Assembly (NCBI GenBank): GCA_000435055.1
Contig: FR879691.1
Coordinates: 11,608 to 20,416, forward strand
Direction: 5' to 3'
DNA length: 8,809 nt
Source: Clostridium sp. CAG:138
Lineage (GTDB): Bacteria; Bacillota; Clostridia; Christensenellales; CAG-138
The translations under genes and the position numbers were made by a program. Of the stretch, positions 1 through 6,043 are shown piece after piece. Every line of letters begins with the position of its first letter. The stretch's first letter is position 1. The notes beneath the pieces are model-generated. The model did not search any database and was not told the origin of the DNA. It saw only the letters and a program-made list of their open reading frames with translations.

Positions 1-241
1 AAACAATGCGATGCGGGTTTACTTTGCGGATACGCATACCGACAAGCTGAAAAAGCCCGACATGAACCCCCGATGCTCCTGCCGAAATAGCAAGCCCGAC
101 GGGGAAGAAGGAGAAGAAGAATATCAGCAGGATGACTGCGCCGATTATGATGCCGATGATTGCGCCGACAGACATGCCGGCTGCGGGGGCATCGGCGAAA
201 ACCAAAGAGCTTTCGAATTGAATAAGGTTCAGTGCGTTCAT
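1..241 (-). CDS. floA: FloA flotillin-like SPFH protein, N-terminus only
   Basis: This is the first 80 codons of a flotillin-like protein; the rest lies beyond the left edge. FloA proteins are membrane scaffold proteins of Gram-positive bacteria that form functional membrane microdomains. The sequence shows a long hydrophobic stretch (about residues 26-47, GAIIGIIIGAVILLI) running into FFPVGLAISAGASGV, then VGLFQLVGMRIRKVNPHRIV, which matches the characteristic FloA/YqfA start (membrane hairpin followed by LVGMRLRRV-P-RIV). The ATG at 241 is supported by an AAAGGA ribosome site (252-257) with 10 nt spacing. The protein has about 20 more residues ahead of the membrane segment than I expect from Bacillus FloA; an internal Met at residue 23 would give a shorter form, but it lacks the good ribosome site. 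It is the last visible gene of the nfeD - small membrane protein - floA unit. The SPFH domain itself is not visible. Confidence 0.88.
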   Translation of the reverse strand, partial: MNALNLIQFESSLVFADAPAAGMSVGAIIGIIIGAVILLIFFFSFFPVGLAISAGASGVHVGLFQLVGMRIRKVNPHRIV

Positions 242-251
242 TTTTGTATTT

Positions 252-257
252 TCCTTT
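252..257 (-). promoter_or_regulatory. Ribosome binding site of floA
   Basis: AAAGGA on the minus strand, 10 nt ahead of the ATG at 241. It decides the longer floA start over the internal Met codon 23. Confidence 0.6.
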
Positions 258-342
258 CAAATAAATATTGTTCAAATACTGTTCCGGAATATATGGCTGC
301 GATGCGATACCGTTTGCGGCATCGGCGGCAGCCCTTTCCGGC

Positions 343-567
343 TCAGCGCAAAGCTAAGGCGATAAGATACAGCAGTGCGATGAATGCAGGTACGCCGATA
401 AGAAGAAAGATCCAGTCCCGCTTGCGCCGCCTGTTCAGCTCTTTGCTGCTCATTTCGGTATTGTATGCATTTTTGCTTGCCGCTTCAATATCCGATGCGT
501 CATAAAACTGAGAATAGAAAAACGGCCGCTTGTTCTCTTTTTTGTCGTCAATAGGTTTCTTTTTCAT
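343..567 (-). CDS. Small single-pass membrane protein between nfeD and floA, function unknown
   Basis: A 74-residue protein I do not recognise. Residues 1-50 are hydrophilic and strongly charged (starts MKKKPIDDKKENKR) and end in a basic cluster (NRRRKRDW, residues 45-52). Residues 52-73 form one hydrophobic helix (IFLLIGVPAFIALLYLIALAL) with a single Arg at the end. By the positive-inside rule this predicts a cytoplasmic N-terminal region and a C-terminal membrane anchor. The gene starts 42 nt after the nfeD stop, on the same strand, and is followed by floA 101 nt later, so the three are probably co-transcribed. The ribosome site is poor: the nearest GGAG-like bases are about 15 nt from the ATG. 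No in-frame start lies further upstream before the nfeD stop codon. Its position suggests a partner of the NfeD/FloA microdomain, which is inference only. Confidence 0.72.
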   Translation of the reverse strand: MKKKPIDDKKENKRPFFYSQFYDASDIEAASKNAYNTEMSSKELNRRRKRDWIFLLIGVPAFIALLYLIALALR

Positions 568-571
568 TGAG

Positions 572-580
572 TGTGGATAA
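572..580 (-). promoter_or_regulatory. Single perfect DnaA box
   Basis: TTATCCACA on the minus strand matches the consensus DnaA box exactly. It lies in the leader of the small membrane protein, 4 nt ahead of its ATG. I found no second box nearby, so it is not an origin; it may be chance or a DnaA regulatory site. Confidence 0.35.
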
Positions 581-609
581 AACTCCGCTCCGGAGTCAAG
601 GACGATGAA

Positions 610-1164
610 TCATTCCGCTTCGTTCGGGCGTCGAACGCTGATGCGCAGACCTTCAACGGCACAAACAACAATCGGTTCATCTTTTGCAATGAATTCACCG
701 TCGGCAAGCACATCGTAACGTTTTCCGTTGATAAGTGCAGCACCGCTCGGCCGCAGCGCAGTGAGCGCAATCCCCTGTTTGCCGATGAGCTCGGCTGATT
801 CGGCGGTCACGCGGTCGGTCGCTTCCGCTGCAATGCTTTCGTTAAGCACGATGCGGGAGTTTTTGCTGTTTTTCCGTTTGCCGAAAACAACTTTGAATAT
901 TATGACCGCGGCGATGCTGAGAATTACAACAAGTATTGCAACCGAGAACAGCGCGGATATTGGGTCGTTCGAACCTATGATAAGCCCTGCAATCACGGCT
1001 GCCGCGCCCGATATGCCTGCAATGCCGAATCCCGGGATCAGCATTTCGATGATTATCAAAGCCGCGCCGATAAGCACGAGTATCAGCCCGCCGAGGTTCC
1101 AGCCTTCAAGCCAACGGCTGAAAAAATCTCCGCCGGACAGCAGAAGCATTGTGTTCAGCAGCAT
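610..1164 (-). CDS. NfeD-family membrane protein (short form, no protease domain)
   Basis: A 184-residue protein of the NfeD family. Such proteins sit beside flotillin genes and are thought to help assemble or regulate the scaffold. Residues 25-105 hold the membrane region: GGLILVLIGAALIIIEMLIPGFGIAGISGAAA is the typical NfeD core (helix ending in E-x-x-x-P-GFG), followed by further hydrophobic helices. Residues about 125-180 form the C-terminal OB-fold domain, visible in LIGKQGIALTALRPSG, then INGKRYDVLADGEFI and a final VEGLRISVRR. No ClpP-like serine protease domain is present, so this is the short YuaF/YqeZ-C-terminal type. The ATG at 1164 has a good GAGGA ribosome site (1171-1175) with 6 nt spacing. 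It heads the minus-strand unit leading to the small membrane protein and floA, and its leader carries an inverted repeat. Family assignment is firm. Confidence 0.92.
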   Translation of the reverse strand: MLLNTMLLLSGGDFFSRWLEGWNLGGLILVLIGAALIIIEMLIPGFGIAGISGAAAVIAGLIIGSNDPISALFSVAILVVILSIAAVIIFKVVFGKRKNSKNSRIVLNESIAAEATDRVTAESAELIGKQGIALTALRPSGAALINGKRYDVLADGEFIAKDEPIVVCAVEGLRISVRRPNEAE

Positions 1165-1197
1165 ATTTCTTCCTCTCTTTCATGTAATGAATGGCGT

Positions 1198-1255
1198 AAA
1201 GGGTCGTTTGCTTTAAAAATCAGCTGCCGCGCATGAAAAGCTTCACAGACCCTTT
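1198..1255 (-). promoter_or_regulatory. Inverted repeat in the nfeD mRNA leader
   Basis: A perfect 8-bp inverted repeat, AAAGGGTC at 1198-1205 and GACCCTTT at 1248-1255, encloses a second one (GCTTT 1210-1214 with AAAGC 1237-1241). On the minus strand it starts about 3 nt after the predicted transcription start, so the mRNA would begin with a stem. It could be a 5' stabilising structure or an operator. No T-tract follows, so it is not a terminator. Confidence 0.4.
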
Positions 1256-1264
1256 CACAGCTAT

Positions 1265-1294
1265 ATTATACAACGCAGAGGCCTCGGTATTCAA
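1265..1294 (-). promoter_or_regulatory. Sigma-A promoter of the nfeD-floA unit
   Basis: On the minus strand a perfect TATAAT -10 (1265-1270) is preceded, after an 18-bp spacer, by TTGAAT (1289-1294), a 4/6 match to TTGACA. The predicted start is near 1258, giving a leader of roughly 95 nt before nfeD. Confidence 0.65.
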
Positions 1295-1314
1295 TAGGTT
1301 TACGCGAATTTAAA

Positions 1315-1346
1315 TGTAATAATCTTGTAAAGAACCGCATAACAAT
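1315..1346 (+). promoter_or_regulatory. Possible spoIID promoter (sigma-E-like)
   Basis: GTAATAAT (1316-1323), 14 bp, then CATAACAAT (1338-1346) resembles the sporulation sigma-E pattern of ATA-rich -35 and CATACAAT -10, with one extra A in the -10. SpoIID genes are normally under sigma-E. The start would fall close to the ATG at 1352, leaving almost no leader. TGTAATAAT at 1315-1323 could alternatively act as an extended -10 for sigma-A. Weak evidence. Confidence 0.3.
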
Positions 1347-1351
1347 GTGAC

Positions 1352-2434
1352 ATGAACATGAAGAAAACGATCGGAATGCTGCTTGCGGCGGGAATTGTCG
1401 GCTTATCGACCGCAGTTCTTTCCGCCGTGTCCGTCGGGGGACGAGTCCCGGCACCGCGCACGGCAGGCAGCGTGAATGCGGGCCTTGATCTGATGCCCGA
1501 CATTGTGAGCGGTTTGAATCTTCTCGCAGGCGAAAAGTATGAAACGTTACCTTCGGCAAACGGAATCGGAGTTTGGAACGGTGAGGAGGTCGTTCCGATG
1601 GATACGGAGGACTACATCATTCATGTCACTGCGGCGGAGATGCCCGCAACGTATGAAAAGGAAGCATTGAAAGCGCAGGCTGTTGCGGCCCGAACCTTTG
1701 CAATGAAGCACCTGACGGGTGAGCTTCGCTGCAAAAGCGGACATACCATCTGCACGGACTATGCCTGCTGCCAAGCTTTTCTGACCACGGAACAGCTGCG
1801 GGAACGCTGGGGCAGCTCGTTTGAAAACTATTATGCACGCATTGAAGCCGCCGTGCATGAAACGGAAGGGCTTGTTCTGACAAGCGGCGGGGAACTGGTG
1901 ACTGCATTGTACCATTCTTCCTCCGGCGGGCGAACGGAAAACTGTGAGGCTGTATTCGCTGTTGCTCTGCCCTATCTTGTTTCGGTTGAGAGCGGCGGGG
2001 AAGAGGATTCGCCGGAGTTTACTTCGGAAAAATGCTACACGACGGCTGAGTTTATCAGCAAAGTGAATTCGGCTTTTCCCGATGCGCAAATGTCCAACCC
2101 CGCAAAGGATGTTGATGTTTGGCAGCGCACGGAGAGCGGACGAATTCAGCTGATTCGTTTGGGCGGCACCGTTGTTACCGGGCAGCAGCTCAGGAACGCA
2201 CTTAAACTCCGCAGCACCAATGTTAAGTTTTCAATCACGCAGTCGAATGTTAAAATCACCTGCTTCGGCTTTGGGCACGGCGTCGGCATGAGCCAGTGCG
2301 GCGCAAATGCAATGGCAAAAAACGGCAGCAGTTTCGATGAAATTTTGCGGCATTACTATACCGGAGTGGACATAGAACGGTTTGAAGTTGACAGCGGGGA
2401 ACTGTGTCTGCTTCCGGAGCAGACCAATGAATAG
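1352..2434 (+). CDS. spoIID: Stage II sporulation protein D (SpoIID/LytB family lytic transglycosylase)
   Basis: A 360-residue peptidoglycan lytic transglycosylase used during engulfment of the forespore, where SpoIID works with SpoIIM and SpoIIP in the mother cell. Residues 1-28 form an N-terminal signal anchor (MNMKK, then a hydrophobic run). The catalytic region is clear: YIIHVTAAEMP with the expected catalytic Glu at 96, followed by ALKAQAVAARTFA. A metal-site-like cluster lies at H131, C134, C139 and C140 (ICTDYACCQAF). Other family blocks are HSSSGGRTE (188-196) and GFGHGVGMSQCGA (306-318). Length is close to the Bacillus protein of about 343 residues. The start must be at or after 1352, since a stop codon lies in frame at 1340-1342; ATG at 1358 is possible too. 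Neither has a convincing ribosome site. The gene is transcribed alone, divergently from nfeD, with its own terminator. Confidence 0.93.
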   Translation: MNMKKTIGMLLAAGIVGLSTAVLSAVSVGGRVPAPRTAGSVNAGLDLMPDIVSGLNLLAGEKYETLPSANGIGVWNGEEVVPMDTEDYIIHVTAAEMPATYEKEALKAQAVAARTFAMKHLTGELRCKSGHTICTDYACCQAFLTTEQLRERWGSSFENYYARIEAAVHETEGLVLTSGGELVTALYHSSSGGRTENCEAVFAVALPYLVSVESGGEEDSPEFTSEKCYTTAEFISKVNSAFPDAQMSNPAKDVDVWQRTESGRIQLIRLGGTVVTGQQLRNALKLRSTNVKFSITQSNVKITCFGFGHGVGMSQCGANAMAKNGSSFDEILRHYYTGVDIERFEVDSGELCLLPEQTNE

Positions 2435-2440
2435 AACAGA

Positions 2441-2474
2441 AGCACCGAATCGCATGGTTCGGTGCTTAAATTTT
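2441..2474 (+). terminator. Intrinsic terminator after spoIID
   Basis: AGCACCGAA (2441-2449) pairs with TTCGGTGCT (2458-2466) in a perfect 9-bp stem with an 8-nt loop, followed by TAAATTTT. It starts 6 nt after the spoIID stop codon. Confidence 0.8.
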
Positions 2475-2512
2475 GAAAACAGTCTTCAATGGGGTATTTT
2501 CGAATCATTTGA

Positions 2513-2541
2513 TTGACGTTCCGAATTGTATATGCTATTAT
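2513..2541 (+). promoter_or_regulatory. Strong sigma-A promoter with extended -10
   Basis: TTGACG (2513-2518), a 17-bp spacer, then TATTAT (2536-2541) preceded directly by TGC (2533-2535), an extended -10. Five of six bases match consensus in each box. Transcription should start near 2548, giving a leader of about 44 nt made mostly of the heptamer repeat. Confidence 0.8.
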
Positions 2542-2554
2542 AACTTCAGGAAGA

Positions 2555-2589
2555 GAATTAGGAATTAGAAATTAGGAAGTAGGAATTAG
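2555..2589 (+). repeat. Five tandem heptamers (GAATTAG type) forming the mRNA leader
   Basis: Five head-to-tail 7-bp units: GAATTAG (2555), GAATTAG (2562), AAATTAG (2569), GAAGTAG (2576) and GAATTAG (2583). The start codon at 2592 falls inside a sixth, degenerate unit. Most junctions make TAGGA, a Shine-Dalgarno-like core. AGGA at 2581-2584 is 7 nt from the ATG and is the likely ribosome site; the other copies are spaced further upstream in 7-nt steps. Confidence 0.85.
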
Positions 2590-2591
2590 GA

Positions 2592-3926
2592 ATGAAGACA
2601 AAAAGGGTTTGGGTATTCATAATCATATTTGCTGTGATCGCTGTCACTGTTTTGGCTGTACCGATCCCGAAGGCGGCACTCGACGACGGCGGAACGCGGG
2701 AATATGCGGCGATGACATACCGCATTGTTAAATGGAAAAAGTTTTACGCCGGCGGAACATACGAAAAAACAAAGGTTTATTTCGGAAAGGATCTCAAAAA
2801 AACGCTTGATGAGCTTTGGGCAGAGGAAGCAGAGGGCATTGAGCATGTTTTTGATGCGGAAATTACGGAGATTAACGGAAGCGTTGTTACGGTTCGTCCC
2901 GCTGCGGGCACGGCGGAAGCCGCAAGCAGCGATAGAATCCAATTCGGCACAAGCAGTCTTGAACGGATCGGATTTAATGTCGGGACGGTTGTGCAGGTGA
3001 CGTACAGAGGCGGCATAAGAGAAACTTATCCCGCACAGATAAAAGCAATAAGCTGGAAAAAAGCGGACGATTTGAGGGACAGAGACTTTGATGGGGAATG
3101 GCTGGACAAATCAACAGCCGAAAAAATCGAAAAGGATTCGACCGGGCACGTTATAATTACAAGAATATATGCGGATTGTTTCTTTGCAAGCCCCGTTATC
3201 CCATCGCCCTACGAACTGAAGCTTAACGGCAGGCTTTCGGACGAATACTGCGTCGGCGATCATGTTATATGCAAGGTGGAAAACTACTGTGCGGACAGCG
3301 AAGCCGAGCGTCACGAGGCGGATGTTCTGTCCGTTGAGCCGAGCGATTGGGCACCCGATCCGTATGTTGCTTACAAGCCCGTTGTTTACCTCTATCCCGA
3401 AGCGGAAACGGATGTTTATGTGAATCTTGACCTTGACGGTGCGCTGACATGCACATATCCGAAATACAAAAACGGGTGGCGCGTGAAAGCTTCCCCGAAC
3501 GGAGTGCTGACCGATGAAAACGGCACGGAATACAATTACCTCTATTGGGAGGGGGAAACGAATGCGCGGTTTGATTTTTCAAAGGGCTTCTGCGTAAAGG
3601 GCGGCGATACGGCTGCGTTCCTTGAAACTGCGCTTGAAAAATTGGGCCTCAATCGACGTGAGGCAAACGAATTCATCGTCTTCTGGCTGCCGCTTATGGA
3701 ACAGAATCCGTACAATGTGATTTCATTCCAAGCCGATTGCTACACACAGGCTGCAAAGCTTGAAGTTGAGCCTGCGCCCGATACCGTGATTCGTGTTTTC
3801 ATGGCGTGGCAGAAATCCGATGCATTTGTTGAAATTGCAGAGCAGGTGCTGACCGCACCCGAACGCCGCGGTTTTACCGTTGTTGAGTGGGGCGGGACGG
3901 AGATAAGCACAGGAGACGAGAACTGA
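2592..3926 (+). CDS. Exported or membrane-anchored modular protein of unknown function
   Basis: A 444-residue protein without an assignable activity. Residues 1-23 (MKTKR then VWVFIIIFAVIAVTVLAV) are a signal peptide or N-terminal anchor; there is no lipobox Cys. Next comes DDGGTREYAAMTYRIVKWKK (31-50), a motif I associate with Clostridia exported proteins. Two beta-rich, OB-like segments follow: about 86-155 (AEITEINGSVVTV, then GTVVQVTYRGGIRETYPAQI) and about 187-250 (VGDHVICKVENY, EADVLSVEPSDW). They recall the DUF3221-type fold. From residue 261 (YKPVVYLYPEAETDV) to 437 a C-terminal domain contains NGWRVKASPNGVLTDENG, YLYWEG and EANEFIVFWLPLMEQNPYNV; I believe this KPVxYLYPE domain recurs in Clostridia surface proteins, but cannot verify it here. 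The stop codon touches the next gene's ATG, so the acetyltransferase is translated from the same message. Role unknown; extracytoplasmic location is inferred. Confidence 0.85.
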   Translation: MKTKRVWVFIIIFAVIAVTVLAVPIPKAALDDGGTREYAAMTYRIVKWKKFYAGGTYEKTKVYFGKDLKKTLDELWAEEAEGIEHVFDAEITEINGSVVTVRPAAGTAEAASSDRIQFGTSSLERIGFNVGTVVQVTYRGGIRETYPAQIKAISWKKADDLRDRDFDGEWLDKSTAEKIEKDSTGHVIITRIYADCFFASPVIPSPYELKLNGRLSDEYCVGDHVICKVENYCADSEAERHEADVLSVEPSDWAPDPYVAYKPVVYLYPEAETDVYVNLDLDGALTCTYPKYKNGWRVKASPNGVLTDENGTEYNYLYWEGETNARFDFSKGFCVKGGDTAAFLETALEKLGLNRREANEFIVFWLPLMEQNPYNVISFQADCYTQAAKLEVEPAPDTVIRVFMAWQKSDAFVEIAEQVLTAPERRGFTVVEWGGTEISTGDEN

Positions 3927-4505
3927 ATGACAGAAATAAGATTGATTGACGTGCAGCATTCGAAGGACATAAATCTTCCGAATGAGCCGTTTAAACTGTT
4001 CGGGCGGCTGATTCCGAAATATTCGGACGGAAAATGGAGTTGGGAAACGGAGCTTTTTGCACCGGAGAACGCTTCTGAAATGCGCTTTCCGGACGAGCAT
4101 TATGATTTTGAACAAATGAGCGAAAACTGCACTTTTATCGGCGCGTATGACGGCGAATGCGATGATGAGAGCATTCGCGGCGCAGCAGGCGGTGCCGATG
4201 CGGAAAACTGTATCGGACTTGCGGTAATGCAGGAAGGCTTCTTTAAATATATGTATCTCTGTGACCTGAAGGTCAGCGCGGCGGCACGGGGCCGCGGCAT
4301 CGGAATGAAGCTTATCGAACGCGCGAAAGAGCTTGCGCGGGAAAAGGGGTATCGCGGGATTTACGTCATTGCACAGGACAATAATCTCGGTGCATGTCTT
4401 TTTTACCTGAAATGCGGGTTCCGCATCGGCGGATTTGACACGGAAGTCTATCGCGGCACGGCGCAGGAAGGCAAGAGCGACATTATCTTTTACCTTGACT
4501 GCTGA
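3927..4505 (+). CDS. GNAT-family N-acetyltransferase, SatA/YyaR-like
   Basis: A 192-residue acetyl-CoA-dependent N-acetyltransferase, cytoplasmic. The acetyl-CoA pyrophosphate loop is R121-G-R-G-I-G126, followed by the helix MKLIERAKELAREKGY. The downstream strand and helix read YVIAQDNNLGACLFYLKCGFRIGG (residues 146-169). The opening EPFKLFGRLIPKYSDGKW and the closing IGGFDTEVY match the layout of streptothricin acetyltransferases such as B. subtilis SatA, so an amine on an antibiotic, polyamine or lysine-like molecule is a plausible substrate. The protein is somewhat longer than SatA (about 173 residues); extra residues lie around 76-93 (DGECDDESIRGAAGGADA). The ATG follows the previous stop with no gap; AGGAG at 3911-3915, 11 nt upstream, is the ribosome site. 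It is the second gene of a two-gene unit. Family is firm, substrate uncertain. Confidence 0.88.
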   Translation: MTEIRLIDVQHSKDINLPNEPFKLFGRLIPKYSDGKWSWETELFAPENASEMRFPDEHYDFEQMSENCTFIGAYDGECDDESIRGAAGGADAENCIGLAVMQEGFFKYMYLCDLKVSAAARGRGIGMKLIERAKELAREKGYRGIYVIAQDNNLGACLFYLKCGFRIGGFDTEVYRGTAQEGKSDIIFYLDC

Positions 4506-4552
4506 GCTGAACCGCACGTAAATATAATGGCGCAAACACAGCAGACACAAAA

Positions 4553-4580
4553 ACGCTGCACCCGAAAAAGGATGCAGCGT
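4553..4580. terminator. Bidirectional terminator between the convergent acetyltransferase and argF units
   Basis: ACGCTGCA (4553-4560) pairs with TGCAGCGT (4573-4580); after one C/A mismatch, CC pairs with GG around a GAAAAA loop. The plus strand continues GTTTTGTT and the minus strand continues TTTTGTGT, so the hairpin can stop transcription from both sides. Confidence 0.8.
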
Positions 4581-4662
4581 GTTTTGTTATTCAATCGGAT
4601 TCAGTTGAAGCGCAAAACAAAATCAGGCGCGGAATCCGAATTGCCGAACGGCAGGGCAAAGC

Positions 4663-5652
4663 TTATCTGCCTGCGGTTGCGACCATAACGGCCTTGATGG
4701 TGTGCATGCGGTTTTCGGCTTCGTCGAATACCTTGGAGCAGGGAGCGCGGAAGACTTCGTCGGTAACTTCCTGTTCTGCAACGCCGTACTTTTCGTAAAT
4801 CTCTCTGCCGACGGAGGTTTCAAGATCGTGGAAGCTGGGCAGGCAGTGGAGGAAGATGCAGTCGGGGTTATGGGTCATGTTCATCATGTCCATGGTTACG
4901 CGGTAGGGGGTGAGGAGCTTGATGCGCTCTTCGAACTGAGCCTCTTCGCCCATGGAAACCCAAACGTCGGTGTAGATAGCGTCCGCACCGTCAACAGCAG
5001 CGATATCTTCGGAGAATTCGATCTTTGCGCCGGTGGTCTTTGCAAGCTCGCGCATTTCTTCAACAAGATGATCCTCGGGGAAGAGAGCCTTGGGAGCGAT
5101 GCCGACAAAGTGCATACCGAGTTTTGCGGAGATGATCATGAGGGAGTTGCCCATGTTGTTGCGTGCATCACCGACATAAACGAGCTTGACCTTGTTGAGG
5201 GGCTTGGCGATGTTTTCCATGATGGTGAGGCAGTCTGCAAGAACCTGAGTGGGATGATACAGGTCGGTGAGGCCGTTCCATACGGGAACGCCCGCATGCT
5301 TTGCGAGCAGCTCAACGGTCTCCTGCTTGAAGCCGCGGAATTCAATGCCGTCATAGAAACGGCCGAGAACCTTTGCGGTGTCCTCAAGGGATTCCTTTTT
5401 GCCCATCTGGCTGTTGGAAAGGAAGGTTACATGTGCGCCTTCGTCAAGCGCGGCAACCTCGAATGCGCAGCGGGTGCGGGTGGAAGTTTTTTCGAAAAGA
5501 AGAACGATGTTCTTGCCTGCAAGCAGATCACCGGGGATACCGGCACGCTTTTTTGCCTTAAGGTCGGCGGCAAGGTTGAGAAGATAACGGATTTCATCGG
5601 GAGTGAAATCCTTGAGGGTAAGCAGGGAACGCCCTTTAAGATTAACAGGCAT
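4663..5652 (-). CDS. argF: Ornithine carbamoyltransferase
   Basis: A 329-residue cytoplasmic enzyme that makes citrulline from ornithine and carbamoyl phosphate. All signature sites are present: the carbamoyl-phosphate loop S57-T-R-T-R61, H133-P-T-Q136, the ornithine-binding D229-VWV-S233-M-G235, and H269-C-L-P272 with SFHD. The C-terminal ENRMHTIKAVMVATAG is also typical. The length and the segments FEKTSTRTRCAFEVAA and GDARNNMGNSL place it with the longer E. coli ArgF/ArcB-type enzymes, so a catabolic (arginine deiminase) role cannot be excluded; no other arginine gene is in view. The ATG at 5652 has an excellent AAAGGAG site (5660-5666), 7 nt away. It is transcribed alone from its own promoter, divergently from rpmH. 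A 340-residue open frame on the opposite strand is a shadow of this gene. Confidence 0.96.
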   Translation of the reverse strand: MPVNLKGRSLLTLKDFTPDEIRYLLNLAADLKAKKRAGIPGDLLAGKNIVLLFEKTSTRTRCAFEVAALDEGAHVTFLSNSQMGKKESLEDTAKVLGRFYDGIEFRGFKQETVELLAKHAGVPVWNGLTDLYHPTQVLADCLTIMENIAKPLNKVKLVYVGDARNNMGNSLMIISAKLGMHFVGIAPKALFPEDHLVEEMRELAKTTGAKIEFSEDIAAVDGADAIYTDVWVSMGEEAQFEERIKLLTPYRVTMDMMNMTHNPDCIFLHCLPSFHDLETSVGREIYEKYGVAEQEVTDEVFRAPCSKVFDEAENRMHTIKAVMVATAGR

Positions 5653-5731
5653 GGTAAATCTCCTTTGTGTTTGTTTCGCGCAGGCCGATCGTCAAGCCGA
5701 CGAAGAAACCCGCGCATTTTCTGACATTTAA

Positions 5732-5760
5732 ATTATAGCATATCGAAACGGGAATGAAAA
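5732..5760 (-). promoter_or_regulatory. Sigma-A promoter of argF with extended -10
   Basis: On the minus strand TATAAT (5732-5737) is preceded directly by TGC (5738-5740), an extended -10, and after a 17-bp spacer by TTTTCA (5755-5760), 4/6 to consensus. An A/T-rich run lies just upstream and may act as an UP element. I could not identify an ArgR operator. Confidence 0.7.
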
Positions 5761-5800
5761 GAGAAAAAAACCTTTGAAAAATTATATTATCAAAACAAAA

Positions 5801-5843
5801 TGCAGCCGCCTGTGCGTATGAAAGCGAACGCAGTGCGGCTGTG
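5801..5843 (-). terminator. Hairpin with T-rich tail, terminator orientation on the minus strand
   Basis: CAGCCGC (5803-5809) pairs with GCGGCTG (5835-5841) and an inner TGCGT/ACGCA pair (5813-5817 with 5828-5832) extends it. On the minus strand the stem is followed by TTTTGTTTTG. No minus-strand gene precedes it, so it may block antisense transcription entering argF, or be a remnant. Confidence 0.45.
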
Positions 5844-5991
5844 CGGAACAAAATCGGGAGTTTAAGCAAGGCGGGAAGCAAACGCGGCCGAACGGAACGG
5901 GTTGAGGAATGCTGCATGATGAGACAAATAAAAAGATGATAATATATTGCAAAAATAAAATAAAAACAGGCTCGGATGTGCGAATTCGGGC

Positions 5992-6021
5992 TTGACAAAA
6001 CGGGGGCATTGCGGCTATAAT
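5992..6021 (+). promoter_or_regulatory. Consensus sigma-A promoter of rpmH
   Basis: Perfect TTGACA (5992-5997), 18-bp spacer, perfect TATAAT (6016-6021). Transcription should begin near 6028, leaving a leader of about 130 nt before rpmH. Confidence 0.88.
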
Positions 6022-6043
6022 AACTAATTGTGACACTATGGGG

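Noticed and set aside
955..985. tRNA T-arm-like sequence GTTCGAACC
   Set aside because: It lies inside the nfeD coding sequence and no cloverleaf can be built around it.
1547..2089. 180-codon open frame on the minus strand
   Set aside because: It lies entirely inside spoIID, which has all family motifs in the plus frame.
2555..2596. CRISPR-like array
   Set aside because: The repeats are 7 bp, contiguous and have no spacers; this is a short tandem repeat.
3723..4550. 275-codon open frame on the minus strand
   Set aside because: It covers the end of the 444-residue gene and all of the acetyltransferase gene, both well supported on the plus strand, and runs through the bidirectional terminator region.
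4702..5724. 340-codon open frame on the plus strand opposite argF
   Set aside because: It mirrors a certain ornithine carbamoyltransferase gene almost end to end, lacks a ribosome site and shows no recognisable domain; it is a shadow of codon usage.
5725..5765. ArgR operator overlapping the argF promoter
   Set aside because: The A/T-rich sequence vaguely resembles an ARG box, but I could not find a convincing palindromic match.
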